In this document: piece after piece, positions 11,876 to 22,838 of the stretch
Layout: each line of letters opens with the position of its first letter
Numbering within the stretch: the stretch's first letter is position 1
From: Lodderomyces elongisporus
Taxonomy: Eukaryota > Ascomycota > Pichiomycetes > Serinales > Debaryomycetaceae
DNA: 64,000 bases
Reading direction: 5' to 3'
Assembly (NCBI RefSeq): GCF_030384665.1
Contig: NC_083673.1
Location: forward strand, 62,001 to 126,000
Program-made: the position numbers and the translations under genes
The notes under the pieces: model-generated
What the model saw: the letters and a program-made list of their open reading frames with translations, nothing else
What the model was told of the DNA's origin: nothing
Database searches by the model: none

Positions 11876-12184
11876 ATAACAGAAAATATATCAAACTACC
11901 AGGATATTATCGATTTATCTTGCAAGGCTTTATTATAGAAACAGACAAAAAAAAATATTATTCATCACACAAACGTTTGTAGATTAATTATCAACTTAGA
12001 AGCAAAAACTATACATAAAAAGACAAATACCAAACCATCAACTTACCAAATTACCTCACGAAAAAAAAAACAAACTTTCTTGTTCCTGTTCTTGTTCTTC
12101 TTGTTTTTGTTTTCATTTTTTGAATGATCTTTTATTTCGACACAAAACACCTATACCAACTCTTGCTTCTCCCTCTGTTTCAAA

Positions 12185-14950
12185 CTAAGGGAAATGGCCT
12201 ATTCTTGGTCCAAAGTATCCGTCTGGTGCCTGCAAGGTTGCATTCAATCTACCAACCATATTGGCATCATAACCTTCGTATGGCACATTGTTTCCCCACC
12301 AGAGAAGATCCTTCTCATGATATTGAAGGGCAAAGAAAATAATAATTGATGAGAATGCAACACCAGCTGTCAAACCTGTTGAAAGAAGGTAGTTGTATTT
12401 TTGCCACCAAGCCTCATACTTTCTCTTGATGTAGTACATAAACGCATAGGACACGTAAACTCCTGGAAGATAGTAAGACAAGTTGTAAGGAGCAAATCCA
12501 AGCATACCACCAATGATGATACTTGGCTCAAATGTTCTAAGATACTTCTCTGGACCATACTTTTTCAAAGCAATACATGGGAAGGCAAGTAAAAAGCCAA
12601 TAAGGAAACACCATCTCAAGATTGGATACAAATGGTCAAACACCTTCTTTGGACCAATAACACCCCAAAGCACTGAAGCACTATAGAAAGTTCTCGTGGA
12701 AGCACAGGTGAATTTCTGCTTATTATCTGGGTAGCAGTAATCTTTGATTCCAGTAATTTGGAAGTTCAAGATAGCCAATTGGATAAACGAGGCAATGAAA
12801 ATACCCAAGATTTGAACTCTAAATGTAGCTCTTGGTGGAAGCTTGGCGTAGAAACCTTGCTTTAAATCATTGATGAAATTCTCAGCTTGGCCATCAATGT
12901 TGTAACCCAAAGCCTTAATAAAGGCAAGAGCAAGACCATTACCTGGAATAGCATAACCAACAATCAACTCAACCAACACATTCAAACCAAATGAAAATCC
13001 AGTTCTAGCATAAACGGTGGTTAATGGAATCAAAAACACAAAATTGATTCCCAAGGCAAAGAAAATACCCCAAACAGGTGTCTCTGCTGGATACAACTTG
13101 ACACACAATATTGCAAACACAATCGAAATGATCAACACCACTAAGTATGCAATCTCAGACACTTCGGGGTAGGCTCTCATCATAACACTATGTGGGTCAT
13201 TGAAGCCTTCATAGGTAGAGGATCTCCAATTCTTGAATAAAGACAACATGGATTTGAAAGCACGAATCATTTGCTTGGAATGCATTCCAAATTCATAAAC
13301 AAAATGGAAAGGGTAAAGTGCAAAGAAAGCACCATAAACCACCAAATTGGCAGCCGTATAAAATGGTGGGCCAACTTCTTGATACTTTGCATTATCAAAA
13401 AGACTATTTTCATTAACAACTGCCCTCACAGAGTAAGGCTCACCAGTATTTGTAAACAAACCATTCGAGTTAATTGGGAGATAACCTGTCCACTTGTAAT
13501 TGCTGTACCAAACACCAAGAATACAAAAGAATCCAATAAACATACCAGTGATCATGTTTGTTTGATTGTAAAATGGATAATTTAATGGCGCATTATAGTT
13601 GATGATATTCCAATCAAATGAGGTAATTGGATTCAATCCCAAACCACCAAAAGAACCTGTAACTACTGCCAAGTTAAGATTATCTGGTTTAATCCAGGTC
13701 ATCCAGTTGAATTGAGAAAGGGCAACAAAAAGGTAATCTGGAACCCAGAACCAAAGGAACGAGGCTGCAAATACAATAAAAAAGAATTTGTAACCGGAAA
13801 TAGACCATCCATTAATCTTCTCCTTTGTAGATGGTGTAGTTAATGCTCTCGACAATTTGATTGTTGGAAGAATACTTGGCCAAACAGCAGCCACAGGATA
13901 CACAGCAAACCTTCTCATGATACCCGAAAGACCAATACCCATAAAATTGGTGGAGAGAATCAACAAAACCTGGTAACCAAAATCAGCCCACTTGTTGCCA
14001 TAAAACAACTCTGACTTTTGCATCAAAATGTTGTACGACACATACGATGTGGAACCTCCAGTGACGGAACAGAAAATAGTAGCAAGCATTTGCTCTTTAT
14101 AGTTATATGGTCCTGGGTTCAAGTCGACATTCAATTTCCAAATCTTGAATTTCCATTTGGGCAAAATCCATTCCAACAACACTCCACATGGGTAAAGAAA
14201 CACTTGAACACAGCTCATGGCAAGGGAGATACTTGGTTGACGTTCTGTAAAGAACTGGTTAATAACTGCACCAATAGCGGTCCAAACAATTCCAAGAATG
14301 TAAACACGAATGGTTTCACAATAAACAGTTGGGTCATCAAAAGGATCAGTAACAGATCTGACCTCAGGGTATGGCGACCAGTAAGCAATCAACACCGCCT
14401 CTAATCTAACTTGTAAATCCCAATCATAAATAGCATGCTCACCATCACTGGAAAACTCATCACTGGTCTTGGAAAATGCAGAAACTTTCACCGGATGTCC
14501 TTTCTCGTCAAAATCAACTGATCCAGATCTCGATCCAGATCCAGCACCAGATCCAGATCTAAACTCCGGTAATGAATGATTCCCATGTGAACCTTCGGCA
14601 GCAACCAACTCTTTCCAAAGTTCAAAATCCTGATGAGGAATATTCACGTCATGGTCGTGCTCTTCAATAGCATCTTTCAAAATCTGGACAGCTTCTTCTG
14701 TAGACATTTGTTCAATTTTTTCAAAGATAAATGTACATTGTGGAGGCAACTCGGTAAAAGAGTCCAATACATCGAAATGCAATCTCTTCAATACAAATTC
14801 CTTTTGAGCATTACTCAAAGTAGTACCAACCTCCCCGATTGATAATGGATTCGAAAAAACAGCATCAAGATTAACTTCATGATCAGCGACTGACAAGTGA
14901 CTTCCTACACTTGCAAGTGATGTAACGTTTGCTTGGTTCTTTTCACTCAT
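12185..14950 (-). CDS. OPT-family oligopeptide transporter
   Basis: This 921-residue polytopic membrane protein belongs to the oligopeptide transporter (OPT) family, proton-coupled importers of tetra- and pentapeptides, including glutathione-type substrates in some members. Evidence: a cytosolic N-terminal region of about 200 residues, then SPYPEVRSVTDPFDDP, the family signature just before the first membrane helix, many hydrophobic helices, the central GLGLNPITSFDWN block and NYPFYNQTN, and the C-terminal LSYYLPGVYVS and KYNYLLSTGLTAG. A Gly/Ser/Arg-rich linker is seen near residues 130-145. The start is the first ATG in frame (MSEKNQANV). Candida-clade yeasts carry expanded OPT paralogues, so I assign no number. 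Its upstream region contains a TG-rich minisatellite and two GATAAC motifs. Confidence 0.9.
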   Translation of the reverse strand: MSEKNQANVTSLASVGSHLSVADHEVNLDAVFSNPLSIGEVGTTLSNAQKEFVLKRLHFDVLDSFTELPPQCTFIFEKIEQMSTEEAVQILKDAIEEHDHDVNIPHQDFELWKELVAAEGSHGNHSLPEFRSGSGAGSGSRSGSVDFDEKGHPVKVSAFSKTSDEFSSDGEHAIYDWDLQVRLEAVLIAYWSPYPEVRSVTDPFDDPTVYCETIRVYILGIVWTAIGAVINQFFTERQPSISLAMSCVQVFLYPCGVLLEWILPKWKFKIWKLNVDLNPGPYNYKEQMLATIFCSVTGGSTSYVSYNILMQKSELFYGNKWADFGYQVLLILSTNFMGIGLSGIMRRFAVYPVAAVWPSILPTIKLSRALTTPSTKEKINGWSISGYKFFFIVFAASFLWFWVPDYLFVALSQFNWMTWIKPDNLNLAVVTGSFGGLGLNPITSFDWNIINYNAPLNYPFYNQTNMITGMFIGFFCILGVWYSNYKWTGYLPINSNGLFTNTGEPYSVRAVVNENSLFDNAKYQEVGPPFYTAANLVVYGAFFALYPFHFVYEFGMHSKQMIRAFKSMLSLFKNWRSSTYEGFNDPHSVMMRAYPEVSEIAYLVVLIISIVFAILCVKLYPAETPVWGIFFALGINFVFLIPLTTVYARTGFSFGLNVLVELIVGYAIPGNGLALAFIKALGYNIDGQAENFINDLKQGFYAKLPPRATFRVQILGIFIASFIQLAILNFQITGIKDYCYPDNKQKFTCASTRTFYSASVLWGVIGPKKVFDHLYPILRWCFLIGFLLAFPCIALKKYGPEKYLRTFEPSIIIGGMLGFAPYNLSYYLPGVYVSYAFMYYIKRKYEAWWQKYNYLLSTGLTAGVAFSSIIIFFALQYHEKDLLWWGNNVPYEGYDANMVGRLNATLQAPDGYFGPRIGHFP

Positions 14951-15165
14951 GGCGTTATTGTCCAAGAAAAGAAAAAGTAAAAGAAACTGTGAGTGACGAG
15001 GAAAGAAAGATAGGAAGATAGATGAAAGAAAAGGAAAAGGAAAAGAAAAAACAAGAAATAAAAAACAGGCTTTTGACTTTCAATAATGCTCTGCCAAGAA
15101 GAAAGGAAAGACCATCAACTTTTATACTCAAGAAAAACACACGGCACCAGATTCATTGTGGATCT

Positions 15166-15283
15166 GTTTGTATGTATGTGTGTATGTGTATGTTTGTATG
15201 TGTATGTTTGTATGTGTATGTTTGTATGTGTATGTTTGTATGTGTATATGTATATGTGTATATGTATATGTGTGTATATGTGC
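15166..15283. repeat. TG-rich minisatellite, 14-bp unit TGTATGTGTATGTT
   Basis: Four perfect 14-bp units starting at 15181 plus partial ones, then TGTATA-type variants. The array begins about 215 bp upstream of the OPT start codon. It is largely alternating purine-pyrimidine. Confidence 0.9.
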
Positions 15284-15290
15284 TTTAATC

Positions 15291-15323
15291 GATAACAACA
15301 ACAACGACGTCGACAACGATAAC
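15291..15323. promoter_or_regulatory. Two GATAAC motifs upstream of the OPT gene
   Basis: GATAAC occurs at 15291-15296 and 15318-15323, same orientation, about 340-370 bp upstream of the OPT ATG. GATAA is the core bound by fungal GATA factors. Short motifs like this are common by chance in AT-rich DNA. Confidence 0.25.
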
Positions 15324-16608
15324 AACAATAACAATTTTGACTTTGAGCCGCTTCAGGATCAGTGTGGTTCAAAGATTAAGTACAATACATGCACTTTGAA
15401 TTGAAATTGAAATCTGGTCATGATACTTTTTTCTTATGCCCGATGTTGCATCCTATCTATTAACTTGTGAGGAGAACATACACCACAACAGACAATAATT
15501 TATTTGCAACTATTTAGTTTTGTTAAGTTGATATTATGCTGTGCTACGCTTTTCTGCATTGAGTTGTATTGAGTTGTATTGTGTTGTGAAAGGGTAGTGT
15601 CACCAAAATTGAGGGAATTTGCTATTTTTCGGTTAAAAAGATTGCCTTAGTTTTCTCTCTTGTTTTGTTTTTTCTTTTTTTCGCAGCCACCTTCTTGAAG
15701 CATGCATCAATGCTAAAGTGATAAAATTGTGTCAATTAATTATCGGCGCCACATCCTATCAGTCCAATACAAAGATAACAATTTGTCACGTCCATAATTG
15801 AATAAAAAATTGGTGCCGCATGGATATTCTCAAGACAAGAAAAAAAAAGGACAAAATATTGAAGAAATAACTAACCCCTCAGGATGAAGTTAATTTGGAA
15901 AGGTGTTTGTGGGGGGGGGGAAGAAATAAAAGAAGAAGTGAAGTTCAGCGGGGTTCTAGTTCGAAAAAATTCTTCAAACTTACTTTTCTTGATTTTGATT
16001 GGATAATAGTGGGCTAGGAGAACGTGTTGGGAATCACACACACACACACTTACACCTCTTTAATTCATATTGTGTAAAGATCACAGTTGTTGTTGTAAGA
16101 GCGCAAAATTGAAATAGCGTATTTGCGAGGAGAAAAATATGTATATTTTTATTTTTTTTTTCTCTCCCTCTTTCCTTCCCTCTCTACTATTTTTTTGTTC
16201 TATTTCTTCTTTTTGTTTTAAAAAATTTTAAATTTAATTATTTTATTAATTATTTTTTATTTTTTTTATCTTTTGCGCCTGTCAAAATTTTGGTGCCATT
16301 CCATCGTGTGTACAACATTCTATTACCCAAAATGATTAGTCCAATAGCGAAACTTGCTATTGTTCATGACCCCTCCTGTTGGTTGCCCGCAACAATAACC
16401 CACAGTTTTTGATAAGCCATTCAAATATTTGCGATAAGCAATTTAGATACTTGATTTCGAATAAACTTATGCTGATACTTTAAAGGCGATTCTCTTGATG
16501 AATTTCTCTCCCCCCCCAATACTTTGACATTCTTTCTTCGTTGCCTGTTTCCTTTTTCCTTTGATCATTCACTTTTTGTATCACTTTCTCATTTTCTCAC
16601 TTGCTTGA

Positions 16609-16669
16609 TTTCTCAATTTCTCAATTTCTCCATTTCTCCATTTCTCCATTTCTCCATTTCTCCATTTCT
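16609..16669. repeat. TTTCTCCA 8-bp tandem repeat
   Basis: About five copies of TTTCTCCA preceded by TTTCTCAA variants. Confidence 0.85.
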
Positions 16670-17717
16670 TTAATTGTTCCTCTCCACTAGCTTGGGACAC
16701 AAACATGGAAATGAATATAAACAATTTCTTGAGAAATACGGTAAATACCGAGTACAATCACTGCAAACTTTTATCAAATTGCATTTGCAATATTGAACAA
16801 ATAACAAAAACTTTGTATCTTTTTTTTTATAATTCGCATAATATTCACGAACGAAAAAGATGCCGGTTCAGGAAATCAGATGTTGTTGATGCGTCAATTT
16901 CACCTTTCTAATTTCTACCATGCCTTCTGCGCTCGGCAGCACCTTTTCACAATAATAATGTCTCATTTCCAAAATTAGCAGTTGTTCACCATGAAAATCC
17001 TTCTTCTGCGCATACTACCAAACTCCACCCACCCTCTTTACCCTCAATTTATTGTTTTATTGTACTTGTCTTTCTTTTTTTTTTCTTCTTTTTCTTTTTT
17101 TGTTCTTCAAAAGAAAAGCAATACATATTGGATTGAGTAAGTTACAATAACAAGTGCATGAGCATTTTAAGCTCTTTTGATTTGAAATAGTAAATCATTT
17201 CGGTACGGCGTGATTGCATTATTGTATTATTGTATTATTGTATCATTGTTTTATTGCACATTACCAGCATCAAGTCTCAAGCCACAAGTCCAAAGTCTTA
17301 AATTAAGAACTAATGAGTATCAAGTGGAGCTGGAAAAGCTCCATTCTCATCGTCCAATTTCAATAGTTAAAGCATTTGAGTTCAAGTGTTTAAGCAATAA
17401 CTTCAAGATGGTTTAGACATGCAGTGATTATTTCATCACCACCATTTATATTGAAAAAAGAAACATTACTACCTTTGTTTCTACTTGTTTTTTATTTTTT
17501 GAACAATCTTTGATCATTTGCCATAAACTCTGACACGTTTGCAATAAGTTAAAAGGTGGCGGCAAGGGCATGAAAAAATAAGGACCTACAATTATCATTT
17601 GTGTTGCAAGAGTTTCAAAATTAGAGTGCAAGAGTACACGACCTCTAGGTTAAATAAGTTTATATGAGAACAAAAAATGGTGATCTTGAAAGAAAAGTCT
17701 ATTTTTACATCACCCAA

Positions 17718-17736
17718 CCCCCCCCCCCCCCCCCCC
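17718..17736. repeat. C19 homopolymer
   Basis: Nineteen consecutive C residues, unusual in AT-rich yeast intergenic DNA. Its exact length may be affected by sequencing. Confidence 0.85.
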
Positions 17737-18590
17737 TTCCCTCATCAAGTCTAATTTACAACTTGTAGTATCAAAAATGGGGTTGTATCCACTCTATGAA
17801 CTAAATCCATTTACTCTATACACGAAACATTTGCTTGTTGCTCTGCAGCTCCTCGTAGACATTCACCTCTCAATTCTTCACAAATAGCTTTTCTTTTCTC
17901 CTCCTTATCATCCCTCGTTTCTTAGTCCAAAAAATGCTGATTTAAATTTTAAGAGAGGGTCAGGAAAAACAGTAGACGAGACAAAAAAACGGGACAAGAA
18001 ATGAGACATTAAATGAGACAAAAAAACGAGACAATATTAAAAAAAAAAAGACAAAAAAAAAACAAACGAAAATTCTACAAACAAAAATAGATCAGAAAAT
18101 ACACGAATGTCATGTTCTACATGTTACCCCATACCACCAACAACAACAACACCACCCACCACCACACCAACCACAACCACTACTAAGACCATTAAGACTC
18201 TCACCACTACTATTGTCACCTATATATACACATATTTGAATACTAATCAATTATTTGCTCGTAAAGAGTAGAGTCATATTCATGTGCTACTTCTGATTAC
18301 ATTTAACCAACCCCTTTTCTTTTCCAACGTTAATACCCAAAGAATCCAACTTTCAGTCACTCTTTTTTCATTCACAAAAACAACAAAACAAAACAAAACA
18401 AAAGCAAAAGCAAAAGCAAAATTAAATCAAATAAAAAACAAAAATATATAAAAAATAAACTTTGGGCAACTATCAATTGGTAAAAAAGGGTACTTCAAAT
18501 AAGTAACAATAAGTAAAAACAAAACTATTCAAAAATAGAGAGAAGGATATATATATATATAAATAAAATTAATTACACGTTTATAAGCTC

Positions 18591-21500
18591 ATGGAACACC
18601 CAGGTCGAAAACAACAAACTCAGCCGGACCGAAACAAAGAGTTTCATTTGCCATCTAGACAACAGGATTGGACTTTGAATCGAACGGAGGTGGTTGCACC
18701 AGAGCCAGTGTTACCAAGGACTGCCGCAGCCACAATCGACTCATCCTATAGTAGACACTCGCGGTCGAGGTCACAAAATAATGACTTACATCTGTCTTCG
18801 AGGCAACGAATATTTTATCCTCAACACCATGATCAACCGTCATCACCATCGCCGTTGTTGTCTTCACCGGCTCCGTTGTATCAACGAGGAACTTTCTCAC
18901 CAATTCCGTCTGCTGCACCGCCTCAGTCGCCGAGGGACATTAAATTGAAATCGAAACCACCAAACCCAAACCCAAATCTAAATTCAAACCCCAACCCAAA
19001 CCAGCCATGGACTACATTAATTCCACCATTACCCAATAGGAACCCAAAACAAAAGGATGAACTTAGTGTGTATAGCTCGTCAAGTCAAAGCACCAAGCTG
19101 AGCCGCGATCCTTCGCAAAGACATTCGATTGCAATATCACCCACTCCAGAGGCAAGGCAGGTTCCAAAAGATAAAGACCCTGTTGTATTGCCCGTTCCTA
19201 GAAAAAAGTCACGAAAAGTTTGTCGGAAATGTGGGCTTGAAATTACAGGACAATTTGTGAGAGCTTTGCAAAACGCTTTTCACGTGCAGTGTTTCACTTG
19301 TCACGAGTGTGGTGTGCAATGCTCTGCAAAGTTTTTCCCACATGAAATCCCAGCAAATGTAAATGGCAGCGAGACTGCTATACAAGTGCCACTTTGCGAA
19401 TATGACTATTTCAAGCGCTTGGATTTAATTTGTTTTAATTGCGACAGTGCTTTAAGAGGACCCTATATCACTGCTTTGGGCAATAAATACCACCTCGAGC
19501 ACTTTAAATGTTCAGTTTGTCAACATGTGTTTGATACGGATGAGAGCTACTATGAGCACGAGAACAATATCTTGTGCCATTATCACTATTCAAAACTATA
19601 TGCTTCACATTGTGAGGGTTGTCAGTCATCTATAATAAAGCAATTTGTTGAACTTTTCCGTGGCGGTAGAACCCAACATTGGCATCCTGAATGTTTTATG
19701 GTTCATAAGTTTTGGAACGTGAATATAACAGCCGACTCAGTGGGTCTTCAAGAGCTTTATGGCTGGTCAAACGAATTGCTCACCAATCTACGGCAAGTCA
19801 AATTATCAGATACTTCTATCGATTCCAACCAGCTAATTACAATGGAGCAACATATTGAGCAAGTGGTTATGAGCTGCTGGCTACGACTTTCTGGGTATGA
19901 GCAAGTCACTGCAGGATGCATTTCAGATATGCTATTGAATGCCTGCACTGCCAATAAGTTTAGCGGATTAGTGGTTACTGGGAAATTAATGCTTTGTGTT
20001 GAGGTTTTATTTAATGCTTTGGATTCAGTTATGGAAAGATGCCAAAAGGCACAATCTTATATGCAAGCACAAACACCACTGCAAGCTTCTATTACTCTAC
20101 TGAAAGCCGATACTCAAGACTCACTCGAGTCGTCCTTTTTTCAGCAATTGAGAAAAGAGCCTAGGAATATCACCGGGAAAATCATGAGTTACTTGGCAAT
20201 TTTACGTAAATCAACCAACATTTCAAGCTCTGGTAGCTTGTCTGCAGAATTACTAGCAGTAATTACTGGATGTGCACATTACCTCAAACTATTGATTCGA
20301 ATTGGTCTTAAGGACGCGCTATTATTGAACAAGACATACGGCACTTCAGAGGCACTAGACGAATTCTTAAATGATATATCTCAATACGAGGAGATTGCCA
20401 ACGTGAGTGCGGAAAATGTGGGAGATGCTAAACATTTTATTGAATCGCTTTCTGTTCCACTGGGATCTACAGATGCTTGTATCAAGTGTCTGAAGAGTGT
20501 AGAAAAGGCATGCATTAAATTTCAAAACGATCGATGGCATTTGAAGTGCTTTACTTGTTACCATTGCCACAGGGAAGTTTCACATGAAGCAAGCGAATGT
20601 CGGAGGACTCGCGATAATCAAATTTTGTGTAAAAACTGTATTGATGAAGGTATCGGCGAAAACGTTAGTATAAAGGGGTTTTCACACGTGTCAGACCTTA
20701 GTCAATTAGTGTATCTACTAAAGATTGCATTGCAAAGATCCAAGTCGGTAATGTGCATTGACTTTGACAAAGCTGCTGCACCTTTAGGCGAAGAGCAGCA
20801 AGCAAGACCAGATATTGAACGTGCCACCTACGTACAAACTTTAGACGATGTCACTCGTTTACGAAGCAGTCGACTGAGCCAAAAGCTTTCAAAGTCTGTG
20901 AAGAAGCGGGCAAGAAAATCAGTTATAATTACTGCACCCGAAGCAAATTATGCGCAAGAAGATATAATTCGTACAAAAGAGGATGGTTCTCCACAAAGTT
21001 CTTTGGAGATAGCCTATAGCAACAGCAAAAGTAATTTGAGTAGCCACAACAAAAACAATAACAACAACAACAACACTAATTTCACTCGCAAAGAAAGTGG
21101 AGCGTCTCAACTTTCGTTCGAAGGAGAAGAGACATTTGTTGCGAGAAAAGAATTGCAAATTAGAGACGAGCCACAACGCCAACTAACGTCGGTGCAGTTG
21201 GATAGGACTTCAGACCTATTGAAAAATGAGAAATCATTGACATTGGATGATATTCCTCGAATCGTTGCTGCAGAACAAGCCAGGGACCAACGACCCAATG
21301 CATTCAAACACCATAATAAATTGTATCAAAGAAGTAGTTCCCATATGTTGAAAAGCGGAGGCCATGGATCTGCAGGCGGAGCAGGTGCATCAACAGCTAC
21401 AACTCCAAGTAGTGCATTGAATCATATATTGAACACCAGTTTGCAGCAAAAAGAAGAGCCCAGCGATAGACAGATTTTTTACTCAGAACTTTCCAAAAGG

Positions 21501-22415
21501 AACCATTTCATCATTAGGCATATTGCAATCGAAGCATTGTGTGAGATGAATAAAGAGTTGGTAAAGGATGACTTAGTTGCTCATATTCAAACCAGAAAAC
21601 AGCTTACATTTTGGGAAAAATTGAGAATAGGTGGGGCAAATACTAAAGAAAAAACCAACGGAGTTTTTGGTATTGAATTGAGTGTTTTGACTAAAAAGTT
21701 TGGGGTGGATTCCGATCTAGGCGTGGGACCTTCTAAATTGAGGATACCTATAGTGATTGATGATGTGATTAATGCTTTAAAGCAAAAGGATATGTCTGTG
21801 GAGGGTATATTTAGGTTGAATGGTAACATCAAGAAGTTGCGTGAGCTCACAGAGCAAATAAACTCGAATCCTGCCAAATCTCCGGATTTTAGCAATCAAA
21901 GCGCTGTTCAACTTGCAGCGTTGATGAAGAAATGGTTGCGTGAGCTTCCAACACCATTACTAACATATGATTTGAATGACTTGTGGATCATGTCGCAATC
22001 AAACCCTACAGCAGAAGGCCGCAAAAGAATTTTGCAATTGGCATATTGTTTATTACCACGTGATCACCGCAACTTACTAGAAGTTCTTTTATACTTTTTC
22101 AGTTGGGTTGCCTCATTTGCCGAAGTCGACGAGGAAAGTGGTTCGAAAATGGATACCCACAATCTCGCTACGGTTATCGCTCCAAATATATTGTTTACTA
22201 AACAGTCTTCGAATCAAACTGAGCAAGGAGACAATTACTTTCTCGCCATTGAAGTTGTTAATCAGTTGATTGAGAACCATGAGGAATTGAGTATCATACC
22301 AACAGATATTTTACAAACATTTGATGCATGCGGATTTGATGCAAATGATAAGCTGTTATCATCAAAGGAGATTTTTGCTCAATTAGATAGTCTATATAAG
22401 GAAGAGAAGATGTAA
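18591..22415 (+). CDS. LRG1: Rho GTPase-activating protein with LIM domains, Lrg1-like
   Basis: This 1274-residue protein has a Pro/Ser-rich N-terminus (1-205), then LIM zinc-binding modules starting at CRKCGLEITG (211), CFNCDSALRG (281) and CEGC (341), and another LIM-like module CIKCLKSVEKACIKF (about 630-680). A middle acidic/Asn-rich spacer follows. The C-terminal RhoGAP domain (about 1025-1250) contains the arginine-finger loop EGIFRLNG (about 1071). LIM repeats plus C-terminal RhoGAP is the architecture of Lrg1, a GAP for Rho1 that limits beta-1,3-glucan synthesis and acts in cell fusion and filamentous growth. S. cerevisiae Lrg1 is about 1000 residues, so this is longer through spacer expansion. 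Rga1/Rga2 have LIM plus RhoGAP too but target Cdc42 and have fewer LIM modules. Confidence 0.9.
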   Translation: MEHPGRKQQTQPDRNKEFHLPSRQQDWTLNRTEVVAPEPVLPRTAAATIDSSYSRHSRSRSQNNDLHLSSRQRIFYPQHHDQPSSPSPLLSSPAPLYQRGTFSPIPSAAPPQSPRDIKLKSKPPNPNPNLNSNPNPNQPWTTLIPPLPNRNPKQKDELSVYSSSSQSTKLSRDPSQRHSIAISPTPEARQVPKDKDPVVLPVPRKKSRKVCRKCGLEITGQFVRALQNAFHVQCFTCHECGVQCSAKFFPHEIPANVNGSETAIQVPLCEYDYFKRLDLICFNCDSALRGPYITALGNKYHLEHFKCSVCQHVFDTDESYYEHENNILCHYHYSKLYASHCEGCQSSIIKQFVELFRGGRTQHWHPECFMVHKFWNVNITADSVGLQELYGWSNELLTNLRQVKLSDTSIDSNQLITMEQHIEQVVMSCWLRLSGYEQVTAGCISDMLLNACTANKFSGLVVTGKLMLCVEVLFNALDSVMERCQKAQSYMQAQTPLQASITLLKADTQDSLESSFFQQLRKEPRNITGKIMSYLAILRKSTNISSSGSLSAELLAVITGCAHYLKLLIRIGLKDALLLNKTYGTSEALDEFLNDISQYEEIANVSAENVGDAKHFIESLSVPLGSTDACIKCLKSVEKACIKFQNDRWHLKCFTCYHCHREVSHEASECRRTRDNQILCKNCIDEGIGENVSIKGFSHVSDLSQLVYLLKIALQRSKSVMCIDFDKAAAPLGEEQQARPDIERATYVQTLDDVTRLRSSRLSQKLSKSVKKRARKSVIITAPEANYAQEDIIRTKEDGSPQSSLEIAYSNSKSNLSSHNKNNNNNNNTNFTRKESGASQLSFEGEETFVARKELQIRDEPQRQLTSVQLDRTSDLLKNEKSLTLDDIPRIVAAEQARDQRPNAFKHHNKLYQRSSSHMLKSGGHGSAGGAGASTATTPSSALNHILNTSLQQKEEPSDRQIFYSELSKRNHFIIRHIAIEALCEMNKELVKDDLVAHIQTRKQLTFWEKLRIGGANTKEKTNGVFGIELSVLTKKFGVDSDLGVGPSKLRIPIVIDDVINALKQKDMSVEGIFRLNGNIKKLRELTEQINSNPAKSPDFSNQSAVQLAALMKKWLRELPTPLLTYDLNDLWIMSQSNPTAEGRKRILQLAYCLLPRDHRNLLEVLLYFFSWVASFAEVDEESGSKMDTHNLATVIAPNILFTKQSSNQTEQGDNYFLAIEVVNQLIENHEELSIIPTDILQTFDACGFDANDKLLSSKEIFAQLDSLYKEEKM

Positions 22416-22838
22416 TGGAATAAAATCCAATGAGAATAAAGTGTTCACTGTTGTAGGTCTTGACGGATTTTATTGTGACCACATATAAATTTGTTTGACT
22501 TTTTTGGCAAAAGCAGAAAACAAAACAAAAAATAAATGAGAAATATGGATGTGATTTCTACATGGAAAGGATATTAACAATATTTCTATCAATGTTTTGG
22601 TGCACGATTTTCAAAAATTTAGTACTCTTTCTTTTCTATTTTTTTTTTTTTGATTATTATTTCCATTACCTGTTTTTCGACGTTTTTGTGTGCTCAAACA
22701 TTTCTTTTATTTTTTTATCTCCCACAATCTCTCACACAACGACATTTAGCAGACTTCTTCATCTCTTTTGAGTTCTTAATCTTTTGCGACAAGGTAACAA
22801 ATAACACCAACGACAGCTCTTCTACAATAACATATTCA
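22416..22838. other. Intergenic: LRG1 3' flank and BOL2 promoter
   Basis: 423 bp between tandem plus-strand genes. It is T-rich near 22630-22720, with no other feature seen. Confidence 0.6.

Larger units (their letters stand above)
11139..12184. other. Intergenic: PGM2 promoter and OPT 3' flank
   Basis: About 1 kb with no gene. It contains a repeated TTTTTTA/ATTTTT tract at about 11563-11611, a GT-rich stretch at 11425-11460, an AGTTGG/AATTGATT-rich segment near 11240 and one GTCACGTGAT E-box. Confidence 0.6.
14951..18590. other. Long intergenic region between divergent OPT gene and LRG1
   Basis: About 3.6 kb with no supportable gene. Notable contents are a 14-bp TG-rich minisatellite (15166-15283), a C-tract, a TTTCTCCA repeat (16609-16669), a C19 homopolymer (17718-17736), an ACACACAC run near 16037 and a poly-A/CAAAAC-rich LRG1 leader at 18370-18590. 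Short open frames here lack homology or sensible composition. Confidence 0.6.
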
